Shown here piece by piece: positions 7,279 through 16,902 of a stretch of DNA of 37,971 nt. This DNA is from Sulfuritalea sp. Its GTDB lineage: Bacteria; Pseudomonadota; Gammaproteobacteria; Burkholderiales; Rhodocyclaceae. The stretch lies in NCBI GenBank assembly GCA_030651305.1, contig JAUSCI010000004.1:1-37971 (forward strand), given 5' to 3'. Within the stretch, counting starts at the first letter, position 1. The number at the start of each line of letters is the position of its first letter. A program made the position numbers and the translations under genes. The notes below the pieces were generated by a model. It was given only the letters and a program-made list of their open reading frames with translations, ran no database searches and was not told where the DNA came from.

Positions 7279-8304
7279 ATGGCGATCACCCTCGCGGTGG
7301 ATTGCATGGGCGGCGACCACGGCCCGTCGGTAACGCTGCCTGCGGTTTTTGAATTCCTGCGTCATGACACCGATTGCGCCGCCATTCTGGTCGGCCGCGA
7401 GGAGGTCTTGCGGCCACAGGCGGAACGCATGCTGACCGAATTCGGCAGCCGCCTGTCGATCCGCCACGCCTCGGAAATGGTCGAAATGAACGAAGCTGTG
7501 GCCAGTGCCTTGCGCGGCAAGAAGGATTCGTCGATGCGCGTGGCCGTGGATCTGGTCAAGGACGGCACGGCCAACGCCGCGGTGTCCGCCGGCAACACCG
7601 GCGCCTTGATGGCCGTATCGCGGTTTGTCCTGAAGACCTTGCCCGGAATCGACCGGCCGGCCATTTGTTCCGTCCTGCCGTCGCAGCGCGGCAGCACCTA
7701 CGTGCTGGACCTCGGCGCCAATGTTGATTGCAGTCCTGAGCATTTGCTGCAGTTCGGCATCATGGGTTCGCTGCTGGTTTCCGCGCTTGAACACAAGGAG
7801 CGGCCGACGGTGGGCTTGCTGAATATCGGCGAAGAAGAGATCAAGGGCAACGAGGTGGTCAAGCGCGCAGCGGAGTTGCTGCGGGCCGCCGATCTCAATT
7901 TTGTCGGCAATGTCGAAGGCGATGATATTTTCAAGGGTACCGCCGATGTGGTGGTGTGCGATGGCTTTGTCGGCAATGTCACGCTGAAGGCAATCGAAGG
8001 CTTCGCCCACATGATCGCCGGTACGCTCAAGGAAGAGTTTTCGCGCAACATTCTTACCAAACTGGCGGCGCTGGTGGCCATGCCCGCCTTGAAATCCTTC
8101 GGTCAGCGCTTTGATCCCCGGCGTTACAACGGCGCCAGCCTGCTGGGTCTCAGGGGCATCGTGGTCAAGAGCCACGGCTCGGCTGATCAGGTGGCGTTTC
8201 GATTTGCGCTGGACAAGGCAGCCGAGGAGGCGCGTCAGCGCCTGCCGGAAACCATCGCGGCGCGCATGGCGGTTCTTTCGCCGGCGCCCACTGCTGGCGA
8301 TTGA
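7279..8304 (+). CDS. plsX: Phosphate acyltransferase PlsX
   Basis: PlsX converts acyl-ACP and phosphate to acyl-phosphate, feeding PlsY in phospholipid synthesis at the inner membrane. The 341-residue protein opens with [16 protein letters not shown], the family hallmark. It has [17 protein letters not shown] and [11 protein letters not shown] farther on. It stands first in the canonical plsX-fabH-fabD-fabG-acpP-fabF cluster. Its stop is 10 bp before fabH. Confidence 0.97.
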   Translation: MAITLAVDCMGGDHGPSVTLPAVFEFLRHDTDCAAILVGREEVLRPQAERMLTEFGSRLSIRHASEMVEMNEAVASALRGKKDSSMRVAVDLVKDGTANAAVSAGNTGALMAVSRFVLKTLPGIDRPAICSVLPSQRGSTYVLDLGANVDCSPEHLLQFGIMGSLLVSALEHKERPTVGLLNIGEEEIKGNEVVKRAAELLRAADLNFVGNVEGDDIFKGTADVVVCDGFVGNVTLKAIEGFAHMIAGTLKEEFSRNILTKLAALVAMPALKSFGQRFDPRRYNGASLLGLRGIVVKSHGSADQVAFRFALDKAAEEARQRLPETIAARMAVLSPAPTAGD

Positions 8305-8314
8305 TGGGGGTGGC

Positions 8315-9283
8315 ATGATACATACACGAATCAGCGGCACGGGCAGTTACCTCCCCGGCGAACCGGTCGGCAATTTGGCCCTGATCGCGGCCCATGGACT
8401 CGAATCGTCCGATGAGTGGATAGTCGAGCGCACCGGCATTCGCAACCGCCATCTGGCTGCGCCGGGCGTCAACTGCAGCGACCTGGCGCTGGAAGCCAGC
8501 CGACGCGCGCTGGACGCGGCCGGACGCCGGGCCGAGGAAGTCGATCTGATCATCGTCGCCACGTCGACGCCCGACTACGTGTTTCCCAGTGCGGCGGCGC
8601 TGCTGCAAAGCAAACTCGGCATCACCAATGGCGCACCGGCGTTCGATGTGCAGGCCGTATGCAGCGGCTTCATCTATGCCATGACGATTGCCGAGAAGTT
8701 CATTGGTTCCGGTTCGCACAAGTGCGCGCTGGTGGTCGGTGCCGAGGTCTTTTCGCGCATTCTCGACTGGAAGGATCGCGGTACCTGCGTGCTGTTTGGC
8801 GACGGCGCGGGTGCGGTGGTGCTGGAGGCGTCGGCGCAACCGGGTCTGCTCGCCAGCGCGCTGCATGCCGACGGCAGCCATCACGGCATTCTTTCGGTGC
8901 CGGGGCAAGTGTCAGGCGGCGTGGTCACCGGCGATCCCTTCCTGCGCATGGATGGGCAGGCCGTATTCAAGTTCGCGGTCAAGGTGCTGGCCGATGTTGC
9001 GCATGAAGTGCTGGCGAAAGCAGGCATAACGACGGCGCAGGTGGACTGGCTGATTCCGCACCAGGCCAACGTGCGCATCCTGCAGGCCACGGCGAAGAAG
9101 CTTCACATATCCGCCGAAAATTGCATTGTTACCGTGGCGCATCACGGCAATACCTCGGCAGCCTCGATTCCGCTGGCGCTCGACGAATCGGTGCGCGCCG
9201 GTCGCATTCAGCGCGGCCAGCATCTGTTGCTGGAGGGCGTTGGCGGCGGCTTCACCTGGGGCGCGACCCTGCTCAGGTTCTGA
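8315..9283 (+). CDS. fabH: 3-oxoacyl-ACP synthase III (FabH)
   Basis: FabH condenses acetyl-CoA with malonyl-ACP to start each fatty acid. The 322-residue protein holds the Cys-His-Asn triad: C116 in Q-A-V-C-S-G-F, H249 in I-P-H-Q-A-N-V-R and N279 in H-H-G-N-T-S-A-A-S. The C-terminal G-G-G-F-T-W-G is also present. The start is [10 protein letters not shown] at 8315, preceded by GGGGGTGG. A longer in-frame reading back to 8111 only overlaps plsX and should be ignored. Confidence 0.97.
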   Translation: MIHTRISGTGSYLPGEPVGNLALIAAHGLESSDEWIVERTGIRNRHLAAPGVNCSDLALEASRRALDAAGRRAEEVDLIIVATSTPDYVFPSAAALLQSKLGITNGAPAFDVQAVCSGFIYAMTIAEKFIGSGSHKCALVVGAEVFSRILDWKDRGTCVLFGDGAGAVVLEASAQPGLLASALHADGSHHGILSVPGQVSGGVVTGDPFLRMDGQAVFKFAVKVLADVAHEVLAKAGITTAQVDWLIPHQANVRILQATAKKLHISAENCIVTVAHHGNTSAASIPLALDESVRAGRIQRGQHLLLEGVGGGFTWGATLLRF

Positions 9284-9299
9284 ACTCGAAAGACTCGAC

Positions 9300-10247
9300 A
9301 TGAAATTCGCACTCGTGTTCCCCGGTCAGGGTTCGCAATCACTCGGCATGATGGCGGCGTATTGCAGTGATGCGGGCGATGCGCCGGTGATCCGCGCCAC
9401 GTTTGACGAGGCTTCGGCCGCACTGGGCCGCGATCTGTGGCAACTGGTGACGGAGGGCCCGGCAGAGGCTTTGAACCAGACGGTCAATACCCAGCCCCTG
9501 ATGCTCACCGCAGGCGTCGCCGTCTATCGCCTTTGGCTGGAAAAGGGCGGTCCGCAACCGGCTCTGGTGGCGGGTCATAGCCTTGGCGAGTATTCGGCGC
9601 TGGTCGCGGCGGGGGTGCTGCAATTGAAGGATGCCGTGCCGCTGGTGGAACTGCGCGCCAAGGCGATGCAGGCGGCGGTGCCGGCCGGCGAGGGCGCCAT
9701 GGCTGCGGTCATGGGCCTTGATGCCGCGGCTGTAATTGAAGCCTGTGCCGAAGCGGCCCAGGGCCAGGTGGTGCAGGCGGTGAATTTCAACGAGCCGAAG
9801 CAGACCGTGGTTGCAGGTCATAAGGCAGCGGTTGAGCGAGCGGCTGAAATTGTGAAGGCGAAAGGCGCCAAGCGCGCCCTGATGTTGCCGGTGTCGGCGC
9901 CTTTTCATTGCTCCCTGATGCGGCCGGCTGCGGAGGCCTTGAAGGTGCGCCTGGCTGAGCTTGCGCTGAGTTCGCCACGGATTCCCGTGATCAACAATGT
10001 CGATGTTGCGCAACTCGTCGATCCCGCCGCGATCAGGGACGCGCTGGTGCGCCAGGCGGCCTCCCCGGTGCGCTGGGTCGAGACCATGCTGGCGCTGCAG
10101 GCGGCAGGCGTGACCCACATTTTTGAATGCGGTCCGGGCAAGGTACTGTCCGGACTGGTCAAGCGTTGTGTCGAAGGCCTCAACGGCGGCGCCATGAACG
10201 ACCTGGCCGCCATGGATGCAGCGCTGACAGTGGCAAAGGGAGCCTGA
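9300..10247 (+). CDS. fabD: Malonyl-CoA:ACP S-malonyltransferase (FabD)
   Basis: FabD loads malonyl groups from CoA onto acyl carrier protein. The protein has 315 residues, begins M-K-F-A-L-V-F-P-G-Q-G-S-Q, and has the nucleophile S94 in G-H-S-L-G-E-Y and the catalytic H203 in A-P-F-H-C-S-L-M. The start at 9300 is 16 bp after fabH; the earlier in-frame GTG/TTG codons fall inside fabH. The fabG ATG follows its stop after one base. Confidence 0.97.
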   Translation: MKFALVFPGQGSQSLGMMAAYCSDAGDAPVIRATFDEASAALGRDLWQLVTEGPAEALNQTVNTQPLMLTAGVAVYRLWLEKGGPQPALVAGHSLGEYSALVAAGVLQLKDAVPLVELRAKAMQAAVPAGEGAMAAVMGLDAAAVIEACAEAAQGQVVQAVNFNEPKQTVVAGHKAAVERAAEIVKAKGAKRALMLPVSAPFHCSLMRPAAEALKVRLAELALSSPRIPVINNVDVAQLVDPAAIRDALVRQAASPVRWVETMLALQAAGVTHIFECGPGKVLSGLVKRCVEGLNGGAMNDLAAMDAALTVAKGA

Positions 10248-10248
10248 T

Positions 10249-10995
10249 ATGGCGGATTTGAAGGGACAAATAGCCCTGGTGACAGGCGCATCGCGCGGCC
10301 TCGGCCGTGCCATTGCACTGGAACTCGGCGCCCAGGGCGCCACGGTGATCGGCACCGCGACCTCGGATGCGGGGGCGGCCGAGATTCAGAAGTCGCTGGA
10401 CACGGCCGGCATCACCGGTTGGGGCGCGATGGTCAATGTCACCGAAACCACCGCCTGCGAAGCGCTGATAGCCGAGATCGACAAGAAGTTCGGCCCGGTT
10501 TCGATACTGGTCAACAACGCTGGCATTACCCGCGACAACCTCGCCATGCGCATGAAGGACGATGAATGGGATCTGGTCATCGAGACCAATCTCAAGGCGG
10601 TGTTCCGGCTGTCCAAACTGGTCATGCGCGGCATGATGAAGGCGCGCTTCGGGCGCATCATCAACATCACCTCGGTGGTGGGCGAGGCCGGCAACCCGGG
10701 CCAGGCCAACTATGCTGCCGCCAAGGCCGGCGTCGCCGGCATGAGCCGGGCGCTGGCGCAGGAACTCGGCAGCCGCAACATTACGGTGAATTGCGTGGCG
10801 CCGGGATTCATCGATACCGACATGACCCGGGCGCTGCCGGATGCGCAACGTGATGTCTTGCAGGGGAGGATACCGCTGGGTCGCCTGGGACAGCCGGACG
10901 AAGTCGCGGCGACCGTGGCGTTTCTGGCATCGAAGCGCGCCGGTTACATCACCGGTACCACGCTGAATGTCAATGGTGGCATGTATATGGCTTGA
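10249..10995 (+). CDS. fabG: 3-oxoacyl-ACP reductase (FabG)
   Basis: FabG is the NADPH-dependent ketoreductase of fatty-acid elongation. The 248-residue short-chain dehydrogenase has T-G-A-S-R-G-L-G for NADP binding, the N-N-A-G motif at 89-92, and the S142, Y155 and K159 catalytic residues (I-N-I-T-S-V-V-G, then A-N-Y-A-A-A-K-A-G). The C-terminal G-T-T-L-N-V-N-G-G-M-Y-M is the FabG tail. It lies between fabD and acpP in the usual order. Confidence 0.97.
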   Translation: MADLKGQIALVTGASRGLGRAIALELGAQGATVIGTATSDAGAAEIQKSLDTAGITGWGAMVNVTETTACEALIAEIDKKFGPVSILVNNAGITRDNLAMRMKDDEWDLVIETNLKAVFRLSKLVMRGMMKARFGRIINITSVVGEAGNPGQANYAAAKAGVAGMSRALAQELGSRNITVNCVAPGFIDTDMTRALPDAQRDVLQGRIPLGRLGQPDEVAATVAFLASKRAGYITGTTLNVNGGMYMA

Positions 10996-11031
10996 CCGGG
11001 CATCAAACCCGCAAGGGTGTCCGGTGTTTTT
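10996..11031 (+). terminator. Possible weak terminator and promoter between fabG and acpP
   Basis: ACCC-GCAA-GGGT (11007-11018) forms a short hairpin, flanked by CCGG copies that can extend the stem with bulges. A TGTTTTTG run follows. Next comes TAAAAT at 11034-11039, a -10-like box that could give acpP its own promoter. The much higher level of acyl carrier protein usually needed would fit. No good -35 is visible. Confidence 0.35.
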
Positions 11032-11084
11032 GTTAAAATAGGCGGGTTTTTACCACCCGAACAATTCAGGGAAGGAGTTTCAAG

Positions 11085-11324
11085 ATGGAGAACATCGAAC
11101 AACGCGTCAAGAAGATCGTCGCCGAGCAACTGGGCGTCAATGAAGCTGACATCAAGAACGAATCCAACTTCGTGGACGATCTCGGGGCCGACTCGCTCGA
11201 CACCGTGGAACTGGTGATGGCGCTAGAGGAGGAGTTCGAGTGCGAGATTCCCGACGAAGACGCGGAGAAGATCACCACCGTGCAGCAGGCAATTGACTAC
11301 GTCAACGCCAACATCAAGAAGTAA
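11085..11324 (+). CDS. acpP: Acyl carrier protein
   Basis: A 79-residue acidic protein that carries growing acyl chains on a phosphopantetheine arm. The attachment serine is S37 in [10 protein letters not shown], and helices II-III follow with [16 protein letters not shown]. The start is clear, with AGGGAAGGAG upstream. The arm is added by AcpS, encoded at 25333-25710. Confidence 0.98.
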   Translation: MENIEQRVKKIVAEQLGVNEADIKNESNFVDDLGADSLDTVELVMALEEEFECEIPDEDAEKITTVQQAIDYVNANIKK

Positions 11325-11363
11325 TCCTCCTACCCGTTTCAAACTTTCCTTTCGGAGTTCATC

Positions 11364-12599
11364 GTGTCGCGACGCCGTGTGGTCGTTACCGGCCTGGGCC
11401 TTGTCTCGCCGGTCGGCAATAGCGTTCCAGAAGCCTGGGACAACCTGCTTGCCGGCAAGAGCGGCGTCGGGCCGATCACCCGCTTTGATGCGTCGGCCCT
11501 GTCGGCGCGCATTGCGGGAGAAGTGAAGGGCTTTGATGTCGCGGCCTACCTGTCGGCCAAGGAAGCGCGCCGCATGGATACCTTCATCCATTTCGGCATG
11601 GCGGCCGGAATTCAGGCTTTCCGTGATTCGGGGATCGAGGTCAACACCGAAAACGCCCATCGCATCGGGGTGAATATCGGCTCGGGCATCGGCGGTCTGC
11701 CGATGATCGAGGATACGCACAACGACTACCTGGCCGGCGGCCCGCGCAAGATCTCGCCCTTCTTCATTCCGGGCACCATCATCAACATGATCTCGGGCAA
11801 CCTCTCGATCATGCTGGGCTTGAAAGGGCCGAACATTGCGGTGGTCACGGCCTGCACCACGGGCTTGCATGCGATCGGAATCAGTGCGCGCATGATCGAG
11901 TACGGCGATGCCGACATGATGGTGTGCGGCGGCGCCGAAGCGACGACCACGCCGTTGGCGGTCGGCGGTTTCGCCTCGGCCAAGGCATTGTCCACGCGCA
12001 ACGACGATCCGGCGACGGCCAGCCGTCCCTGGGACAGGGATCGCGACGGTTTCGTCCTCGGTGAAGGCTCCGGCGTGATGGTGCTCGAAGAGTACGAACA
12101 CGCCAGGGCACGCGGTGCTCGAATCTACGCCGAGCTGGCCGGTTTCGGCATGAGCGGCGACGCCTACCACATGACCGCACCGGACACCGACGGCCCGCGG
12201 CGCAGCATGGTGAACGCGCTGAAGAATGCCGGCGTCAATGCCGACGAAGTGCAGTACGTCAACGCTCACGGCACATCGACGCCGCTGGGCGACAAGAACG
12301 AGACCGAGGCCATCAAGCTGGCTTTCGGCATCGATGCGGCGAAGACGCTGGTGGTGAATTCGACCAAGTCGATGACGGGTCATTTGCTGGGCGGCGCCGG
12401 CGGGCTTGAGTCCGTGATCACGGTACTTGCCGTGCATCATCAGATATCGCCGCCGACCATCAACATCTTCAACCAGGACCCGGAGTGCGATCTGGATTAC
12501 TGCGCCAATACCGCGCGGCCAATGAAGATCGATGTGGCGTTGAAGAACAACTTCGGCTTCGGCGGTACCAACGGTTCAGTGGTCTTCCGTCGCATATAA
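11364..12599 (+). CDS. fabF: 3-oxoacyl-ACP synthase II (FabF)
   Basis: FabF elongates acyl-ACP by two carbons using malonyl-ACP. The 411-residue protein has the C-H-H triad: C164 in V-T-A-C-T-T-G, H302 in N-A-H-G-T-S-T and H340 in S-M-T-G-H-L-L-G-G-A-G. The final G-F-G-G-T-N-G-S-V-V-F is typical. It starts with GTG, with TTTCGGAG 8 bp upstream. Family members often read T-A-C-A-T/S-G around the nucleophile; T-A-C-T-T-G here is a mild variant. It closes the fatty-acid cluster. Confidence 0.97.
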   Translation: MSRRRVVVTGLGLVSPVGNSVPEAWDNLLAGKSGVGPITRFDASALSARIAGEVKGFDVAAYLSAKEARRMDTFIHFGMAAGIQAFRDSGIEVNTENAHRIGVNIGSGIGGLPMIEDTHNDYLAGGPRKISPFFIPGTIINMISGNLSIMLGLKGPNIAVVTACTTGLHAIGISARMIEYGDADMMVCGGAEATTTPLAVGGFASAKALSTRNDDPATASRPWDRDRDGFVLGEGSGVMVLEEYEHARARGARIYAELAGFGMSGDAYHMTAPDTDGPRRSMVNALKNAGVNADEVQYVNAHGTSTPLGDKNETEAIKLAFGIDAAKTLVVNSTKSMTGHLLGGAGGLESVITVLAVHHQISPPTINIFNQDPECDLDYCANTARPMKIDVALKNNFGFGGTNGSVVFRRI

Positions 12600-12611
12600 G
12601 CAACCCGGGCG

Positions 12612-13034
12612 ATGAAGCCGATCGCCTCCCTGTCGGTTGCCATCAAGCCCTCGCGTCGTTTGTTGCTGATCCAGTCAGTGGCTCATGTCGTCGCAGCGGG
12701 CGCCGTCCTCGCGGCTACCCTTCCGTCATGGCTGGCGGCGGCTCTCCTGATCCTTGTCGGGGCATCGCTGGCGTGCCTGCGCCGGACGTCGCCGGTCACC
12801 GGCCTGGCGCTGGGCGGCGATGGCCACTTGCAGATAGTCGGCCCTGACGGTACGGCGAGCGAAGCAGCGGTGCATCCGCACACCCTGGTTCTGGCGTTTC
12901 TGGTGGTGCTGGTGTATCGACAGGATGGCCGTTTGCGATCTTTGACCTTGCTTGCCGACAGTCTGGCGGCGGAAGATTTCCGCCAGTTGCGGCTCTGGCT
13001 GCGCTGGCAGTCCGTTGCGGTGAATCCCGTCTGA
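12612..13034 (+). CDS. YgfX (CptA)-like inner-membrane protein
   Basis: This 140-residue protein has two close hydrophobic helices (about residues 18-58, separated by a short turn), then a soluble tail with R-L-R-S-L-T-L-L-A-D-S-L and F-R-Q-L-R-L-W-L-R-W. That layout matches YgfX-like proteins (PF07254), known in E. coli as CptA, which pairs with SdhE and has been reported to affect FtsZ and MreB. No sdhE neighbour is present. In betaproteobacteria the gene commonly lies between fabF and nadB or rpoE, as here. The assignment rests on topology, tail and position. Confidence 0.65.
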   Translation: MKPIASLSVAIKPSRRLLLIQSVAHVVAAGAVLAATLPSWLAAALLILVGASLACLRRTSPVTGLALGGDGHLQIVGPDGTASEAAVHPHTLVLAFLVVLVYRQDGRLRSLTLLADSLAAEDFRQLRLWLRWQSVAVNPV

Positions 13035-13046
13035 TACGCCGCAGGC

Positions 13047-14639
13047 TCAGGGCTGGCGCGGGTGCAGCACCGTTTCCAGCGCGCGCGGCAGCGTCTCGGG
13101 GTAGTCGCGACTGAAATGAAGGCCGCGGCTTTCGTGGCGACGCAGCGCGCTTCTCACGATCAGATGGGCGGTCAGCACCAGATTGCGCAATTCGATGAGG
13201 TCGTTGCCGACCCGGTAGTTGGCGTAGTACTCGTCGATTTCCTTTTCCAGCAAGCGGATGCGGTGCAGCGCGCGTTCCAACCGCTTGTTGGTGCGCACGA
13301 TGCCGACGTAGTCCCACATGAAGCGGCGCAGTTCGGCCCAGTTGTGCGAGATGACGATTTCTTCGTCGGCGTCGCGCACCCGGCTTTCGTCCCAATGCGG
13401 CAGATGGGGCAGGGGCTCCAACGGTGCGGCCAGGATGTCCTGCGCCGCCGCCGCGGAAAAGACCACGCATTCGAGCAGCGAATTCGAGGCCAGGCGATTG
13501 GCGCCGTGGAGGCCGGTGAAGGTCGCTTCACCGATCGCATAGAGCCCGGTCAGATCGGTCCTCGCCGCCAGGTCGGTGACCACGCCGCCGCAGGTGTAGT
13601 GCGCTGCCGGCACCACCGGAATGGGTTGCCGCGTGATGTCGATGCCGAGTTCCAGGCAGCGCGCCAGGATGTTCGGGAAATGCTCCTTGAGGAAGGCGGC
13701 CGGCTTGTGCGTCATGTCGAGGAAAACGCAATCAAGGCCGTGGCGCTTCATCTCGAAGTCGATGGCGCGGGCGACGATGTCGCGCGGCGCGAGTTCGGCA
13801 CGGCTGTCGTGGCCGGGCATGAAGCGCGTGCCGTCGGGCAGGCGCAAAATTCCGCCCTCGCCGCGCAGGGCTTCCGAAATCAGGAAGGACTTGGCGTGCG
13901 GGTGATACAGACAGGTCGGATGGAACTGGATGAACTCCATGTTCGCCACCCGACAACCGGCACGCCAGGCCATGGCCACGCCGTCGCCCGTGGCGGTATC
14001 GGGATTGGTGGTGTAGAGATAGACCTTGCCGGCGCCGCCCGTGGCCAGCGCCGTATGGCTGGCGCCCAGGGTCAGCACCCGATCGCGGTCGATGTCGAGG
14101 ACATAGGCGCCGAGGCAGCGATTGCGGGGCAGGCCGAGTTTGGCCGCGGTAATCAGATCGACCGCGATGTGGCGTTCCAGAATCGTGATGTTGGGATGGT
14201 GTCTTACCTGTTCGGTCAGGGTCTGTTGTACCGCATTGCCTGTCGCGTCGGCGGCATGGATGATGCGGCGCTGGCCGTGACCGCCTTCGCGCGTCAGATG
14301 GAAACCCAATGGCGTGTTGTCGGCGGTAAACGGAACGCCGCGCGCAATCAGCCACTCGATGGCCTCGCGGCCATGTTCGACGACAAAGCGCGTGGCGTCC
14401 GGGTCGCACAGACCGGCACCGGCCGTGAGCGTATCGCTGACGTGGGCCTCGATGCTGTCGGTGGGGTCAAGCACCGCGGCGATGCCGCCTTGCGCCTGGG
14501 CCGAAGCGGAGTCTGCCAGCGACTTCTTCGTCACCAGCGCCACGCGGCGGCTATCGGCGAGCCGCAAAGCCAGCGACTGGCCCGCCAGGCCGCTGCCAAT
14601 GATGAGAACGTCGAAATGCTGGATCGCGACCGGATTCAT
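13047..14639 (-). CDS. nadB: L-aspartate oxidase
   Basis: NadB oxidises L-aspartate to iminoaspartate, the first step of de novo NAD synthesis. The 530-residue flavoprotein starts with the FAD dinucleotide motif [12 protein letters not shown]. It carries [21 protein letters not shown] type segments, E-F-I-Q-F-H-P-T, and [15 protein letters not shown] near the C-terminus, all family landmarks. It runs convergent to ygfX (12 bp between stops) and divergent from rpoE, the usual arrangement near sigma-E loci. NadA and NadC are not in the window. Confidence 0.96.
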   Translation of the reverse strand: MNPVAIQHFDVLIIGSGLAGQSLALRLADSRRVALVTKKSLADSASAQAQGGIAAVLDPTDSIEAHVSDTLTAGAGLCDPDATRFVVEHGREAIEWLIARGVPFTADNTPLGFHLTREGGHGQRRIIHAADATGNAVQQTLTEQVRHHPNITILERHIAVDLITAAKLGLPRNRCLGAYVLDIDRDRVLTLGASHTALATGGAGKVYLYTTNPDTATGDGVAMAWRAGCRVANMEFIQFHPTCLYHPHAKSFLISEALRGEGGILRLPDGTRFMPGHDSRAELAPRDIVARAIDFEMKRHGLDCVFLDMTHKPAAFLKEHFPNILARCLELGIDITRQPIPVVPAAHYTCGGVVTDLAARTDLTGLYAIGEATFTGLHGANRLASNSLLECVVFSAAAAQDILAAPLEPLPHLPHWDESRVRDADEEIVISHNWAELRRFMWDYVGIVRTNKRLERALHRIRLLEKEIDEYYANYRVGNDLIELRNLVLTAHLIVRSALRRHESRGLHFSRDYPETLPRALETVLHPRQP

Positions 14640-14669
14640 GGGGCCGAACTATATCACTGCCCGGAGTGT

Positions 14670-14697
14670 GGAACTATTTTGATAGGTGTCGGTCAGT
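14670..14697 (+). promoter_or_regulatory. Candidate sigma-E type promoter for rpoE
   Basis: GGAACTA (14670-14676), a 16-bp spacer and TCAGT (14693-14697) resemble the sigma-E consensus (GGAACTT, 16-17 bp, TCTGA/TCAAA), strong in the -35 and weak in the -10. A second GAACTAT lies at 14646-14652. Autoregulation of rpoE by its own product is known in relatives. TATACT at 14761-14766 is a separate sigma-70-like -10 box. Confidence 0.35.
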
Positions 14698-14826
14698 TCT
14701 CGGCAACGACTGAGTGTTGGCGCGGTCGGAACACTGAGGAATGCGGGCGGAGAGGATTGTTATACTCGCTTGCGGTGGAATCAACAGCCGCATTTTTTCA
14801 TCTGGCGAGAACAAACAGCAAAGCCC

Positions 14827-15426
14827 ATGGGTGATCGCGAAGCAGACCGGATACTGGTCGAGCGCGTGCAGGCGGGTGACAAGCAGGCTTTCGGCCTGCT
14901 GGTTGCCAAGTACCAGCGCAAGCTCGCGCGTTTGATTTCGCGCATGGTGCGTGATTCGGCCGAGGTGGAGGATATTGTTCAGGACAGTTTCATTCGGGCC
15001 TATCGTGCGATGCCGGGCTTTCGCAACGACAGCGCCTTTTATACTTGGCTGTACCGGATTGGCGTCAATACCGCAAAGAACTGGCTGGTGACCCATGGCC
15101 GGCGCGCTTCGGCGACCACCGGTGTGGATAGCGAGGAGGCGGAGGGCTATGACGATGCCGACCTGCTGCGCGACAACGATACGCCCGAACGGCTGTTGAT
15201 GACGAAGCAGATCGGCGAAGTGGTCAACAAGGCGATGGAAGCGCTGCCGGAGGAATTGCGCACGGCAATCACCCTGCGCGAAATTGAAGGTTTGTCGTAT
15301 GAGGAAATTGCACAAGTGATGGATTGTCCGATAGGCACGGTGCGGTCGCGGATTTTCAGGGCGCGCGACGCGATTTCGGTGAAATTGAGGCCCTTGCTCG
15401 ATGCGGCTCCGGACAAGAGATGGTGA
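14827..15426 (+). CDS. rpoE: RNA polymerase sigma factor RpoE (AlgU, envelope stress)
   Basis: This 199-residue ECF sigma factor has region 2 (L-V-A-K-Y-Q-R-K-L-A-R-L-I-S-R-M, then D-I-V-Q-D-S-F-I-R-A-Y-R-A) and region 4 (L-P-E-E-L-R-T-A-I-T-L-R-E-I-E-G-L-S-Y-E-E-I-A, then G-T-V-R-S-R-I-F-R-A-R). It directs transcription of outer-membrane repair genes. I start it at M-G-D-R-E-A-D; the longer reading back to 14686 is not supported. rseA, rseB, rseC and degP follow with gaps or overlaps of 4 bp or less, so sigma, anti-sigma, its regulator and the protease are one operon. Confidence 0.96.
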   Translation: MGDREADRILVERVQAGDKQAFGLLVAKYQRKLARLISRMVRDSAEVEDIVQDSFIRAYRAMPGFRNDSAFYTWLYRIGVNTAKNWLVTHGRRASATTGVDSEEAEGYDDADLLRDNDTPERLLMTKQIGEVVNKAMEALPEELRTAITLREIEGLSYEEIAQVMDCPIGTVRSRIFRARDAISVKLRPLLDAAPDKRW

Positions 15427-15430
15427 CGAC

Positions 15431-15931
15431 ATGAAGACACGTATTTCGGCGCTGATGGATGGCGAACTCGAAGGCCACGAGATTGCGGAAACTTTGCGCG
15501 TGCTGCGCCGCAGCCCGGAGTTGCGCGACGAATGGTGTGATTGCCAGTTGATCGGAGATGCCTTGCGCGGCGAACGCAGACTCGAATTGGATGTTGCGGC
15601 ACGAGTGATGTCGGCGCTTGACACGGAGCCCACCGTAATGGCACCAAAGCCGCAGCGCGTGATCGAATGGCAGCGACCGGTACTGGCGCTGGCGGCGTCG
15701 GCAGCCGGCGTCGCCCTGGTTGCATGGCTGGCACTGGCGCCGGGTGCGGATGGCGGAGCGCCGGCGGGGGAAGCGCGCCTGGCCAGCGCCAAGCAGGGAT
15801 CGGCGCTGGCGCCATCGACACCGCGACTGCAGGAATACCTTGTGGCACATCAGGCTTATGCACCGGGCGGAACCATGGTTGGCGGCGCGCGCAATATCCG
15901 TTCCGTTGCGGCGTCGGGCGAGGGTCGCTGA
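15431..15931 (+). CDS. rseA: Anti-sigma-E factor RseA (MucA-like)
   Basis: RseA holds RpoE inactive at the inner membrane until cleaved by DegS and RseP. The N-terminal cytoplasmic domain begins M-K-T-R-I-S-A-L-M-D-G-E-L-E, the classic RseA/MucA opening. It continues with L-R-D-E-W-C-D-C-Q-L-I-G-D-A-L-R-G. One membrane helix lies around residues 84-104 (A-L-A-A-S-A-A-G-V-A-L-V-A-W-L-A-L). The periplasmic tail is short (about 60 residues). The start is 4 bp after rpoE. Confidence 0.92.
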   Translation: MKTRISALMDGELEGHEIAETLRVLRRSPELRDEWCDCQLIGDALRGERRLELDVAARVMSALDTEPTVMAPKPQRVIEWQRPVLALAASAAGVALVAWLALAPGADGGAPAGEARLASAKQGSALAPSTPRLQEYLVAHQAYAPGGTMVGGARNIRSVAASGEGR

Positions 15932-16902
15932 TGGCTGTGGTTCGCGCTTCGCGATTGCTGCTGCTGTCGCTGCTGCTGACACCCTTTCTGGCGTCGGCGC
16001 CTGGTTTGGCCGAGGATGGGCTGGCCTTGTTGCAGCGCATCGCGCAAGGCTCGCGGCAGTTGACCTACAGCGGCACCTTCGTCTATCGCAGCGGTGGCAA
16101 GGTGGACATCTCGCGCATTGCTCACTCGCAGAGCGGTGGTGTCGAAATGGAGCGCATCGAGGCGCTCGACGGCAGTCCGCGCGAGGTGTTGCGGGCCGGC
16201 GGCGAAGTGAAATGTTTTTTTCCTGAAGAGCAGCTCCTCATCATCGAGAACCGGTTAAGTCAGCGCGGATTTCCGTCCTTGCTTCCCGCCGGTCTGGGTA
16301 GTTTGCCTGAGCACTATGCAATTCGCAGTGGCAATCAGGGGCGGGTCGCCGGCGTGAAGAGTCGGGCAGTGTTGCTGGAGCCGCGTGACGACTTGCGCTA
16401 TGGCCATGAATTCTGGATTGACGAGGCCAGCGGCTTGCTGCTGAAGGCCAACCTGATCGGCGGGCATGGCGAGACACTCGAGTCCTTTGCCTTCACCCAA
16501 GTCAAGATTGGCGGCGCGCTGGAGCAAGGGGCCCTGAAACCTCATTTCGACAAGGAGCGCTTGCGGGTGCAGCAGGTGAGGGCGACCGAGATGAAGTCGG
16601 ACGACATGGGCTGGAGTTTCCGTACGCTGCTGCCGGGCTTTCGCAAGGTGGCGGCCATGAAGCGGCAGACGTCCCCTGAAAATCCGGAGAGCCTGCACGT
16701 GGTGTTTTCTGACGGTCTTGGATCGATCTCGGTGTTCATCGAACCTGGAGGGCCGGGCGGCGAAGCAGATGCCGTGTCCGCGGTCGGCCCGCTCAATGTT
16801 TATCGGCGCCAGGTGGGCGACCATCGACTGATGGTCATGGGCGAGGTGCCGGCGCTCGCCGTCAAGCGTCTCGGCGATGGCATCGAGCGGAGGCGCAAAT
16901 GA
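15931..16902 (+). CDS. rseB: RseB/MucB, periplasmic regulator of RseA
   Basis: RseB binds RseA in the periplasm and shields it from cleavage until mislocalised lipopolysaccharide or lipoproteins displace it. The 323-residue protein has a signal peptide (L-L-L-L-S-L-L-L-T-P-F-L-A-S-A-P, cleavage near residue 26-28). The conserved L-T-Y-S-G-T-F-V-Y-R-S-G-G-K-V-D-I-S-R-I follows. The lipoprotein-like N-domain is followed by a C-domain with W-S-F-R-T-L-L-P-G-F and V-V-F-S-D-G-L-G-S-I-S-V-F-I-E. Its ATG shares one base with the rseA stop. Confidence 0.94.
   Translation: MAVVRASRLLLLSLLLTPFLASAPGLAEDGLALLQRIAQGSRQLTYSGTFVYRSGGKVDISRIAHSQSGGVEMERIEALDGSPREVLRAGGEVKCFFPEEQLLIIENRLSQRGFPSLLPAGLGSLPEHYAIRSGNQGRVAGVKSRAVLLEPRDDLRYGHEFWIDEASGLLLKANLIGGHGETLESFAFTQVKIGGALEQGALKPHFDKERLRVQQVRATEMKSDDMGWSFRTLLPGFRKVAAMKRQTSPENPESLHVVFSDGLGSISVFIEPGGPGGEADAVSAVGPLNVYRRQVGDHRLMVMGEVPALAVKRLGDGIERRRK

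Noticed and set aside
6514-8340. Very long minus-strand open frame opposite yceD, rpmF and plsX
   Set aside because: It covers three clear plus-strand genes, has biased Arg/His/Gln-rich composition and no domain; it is a codon-bias shadow.
13062-14834. 590-codon plus-strand frame opposite nadB
   Set aside because: nadB explains the region fully; the frame has no recognisable motif and arises from high third-position GC.
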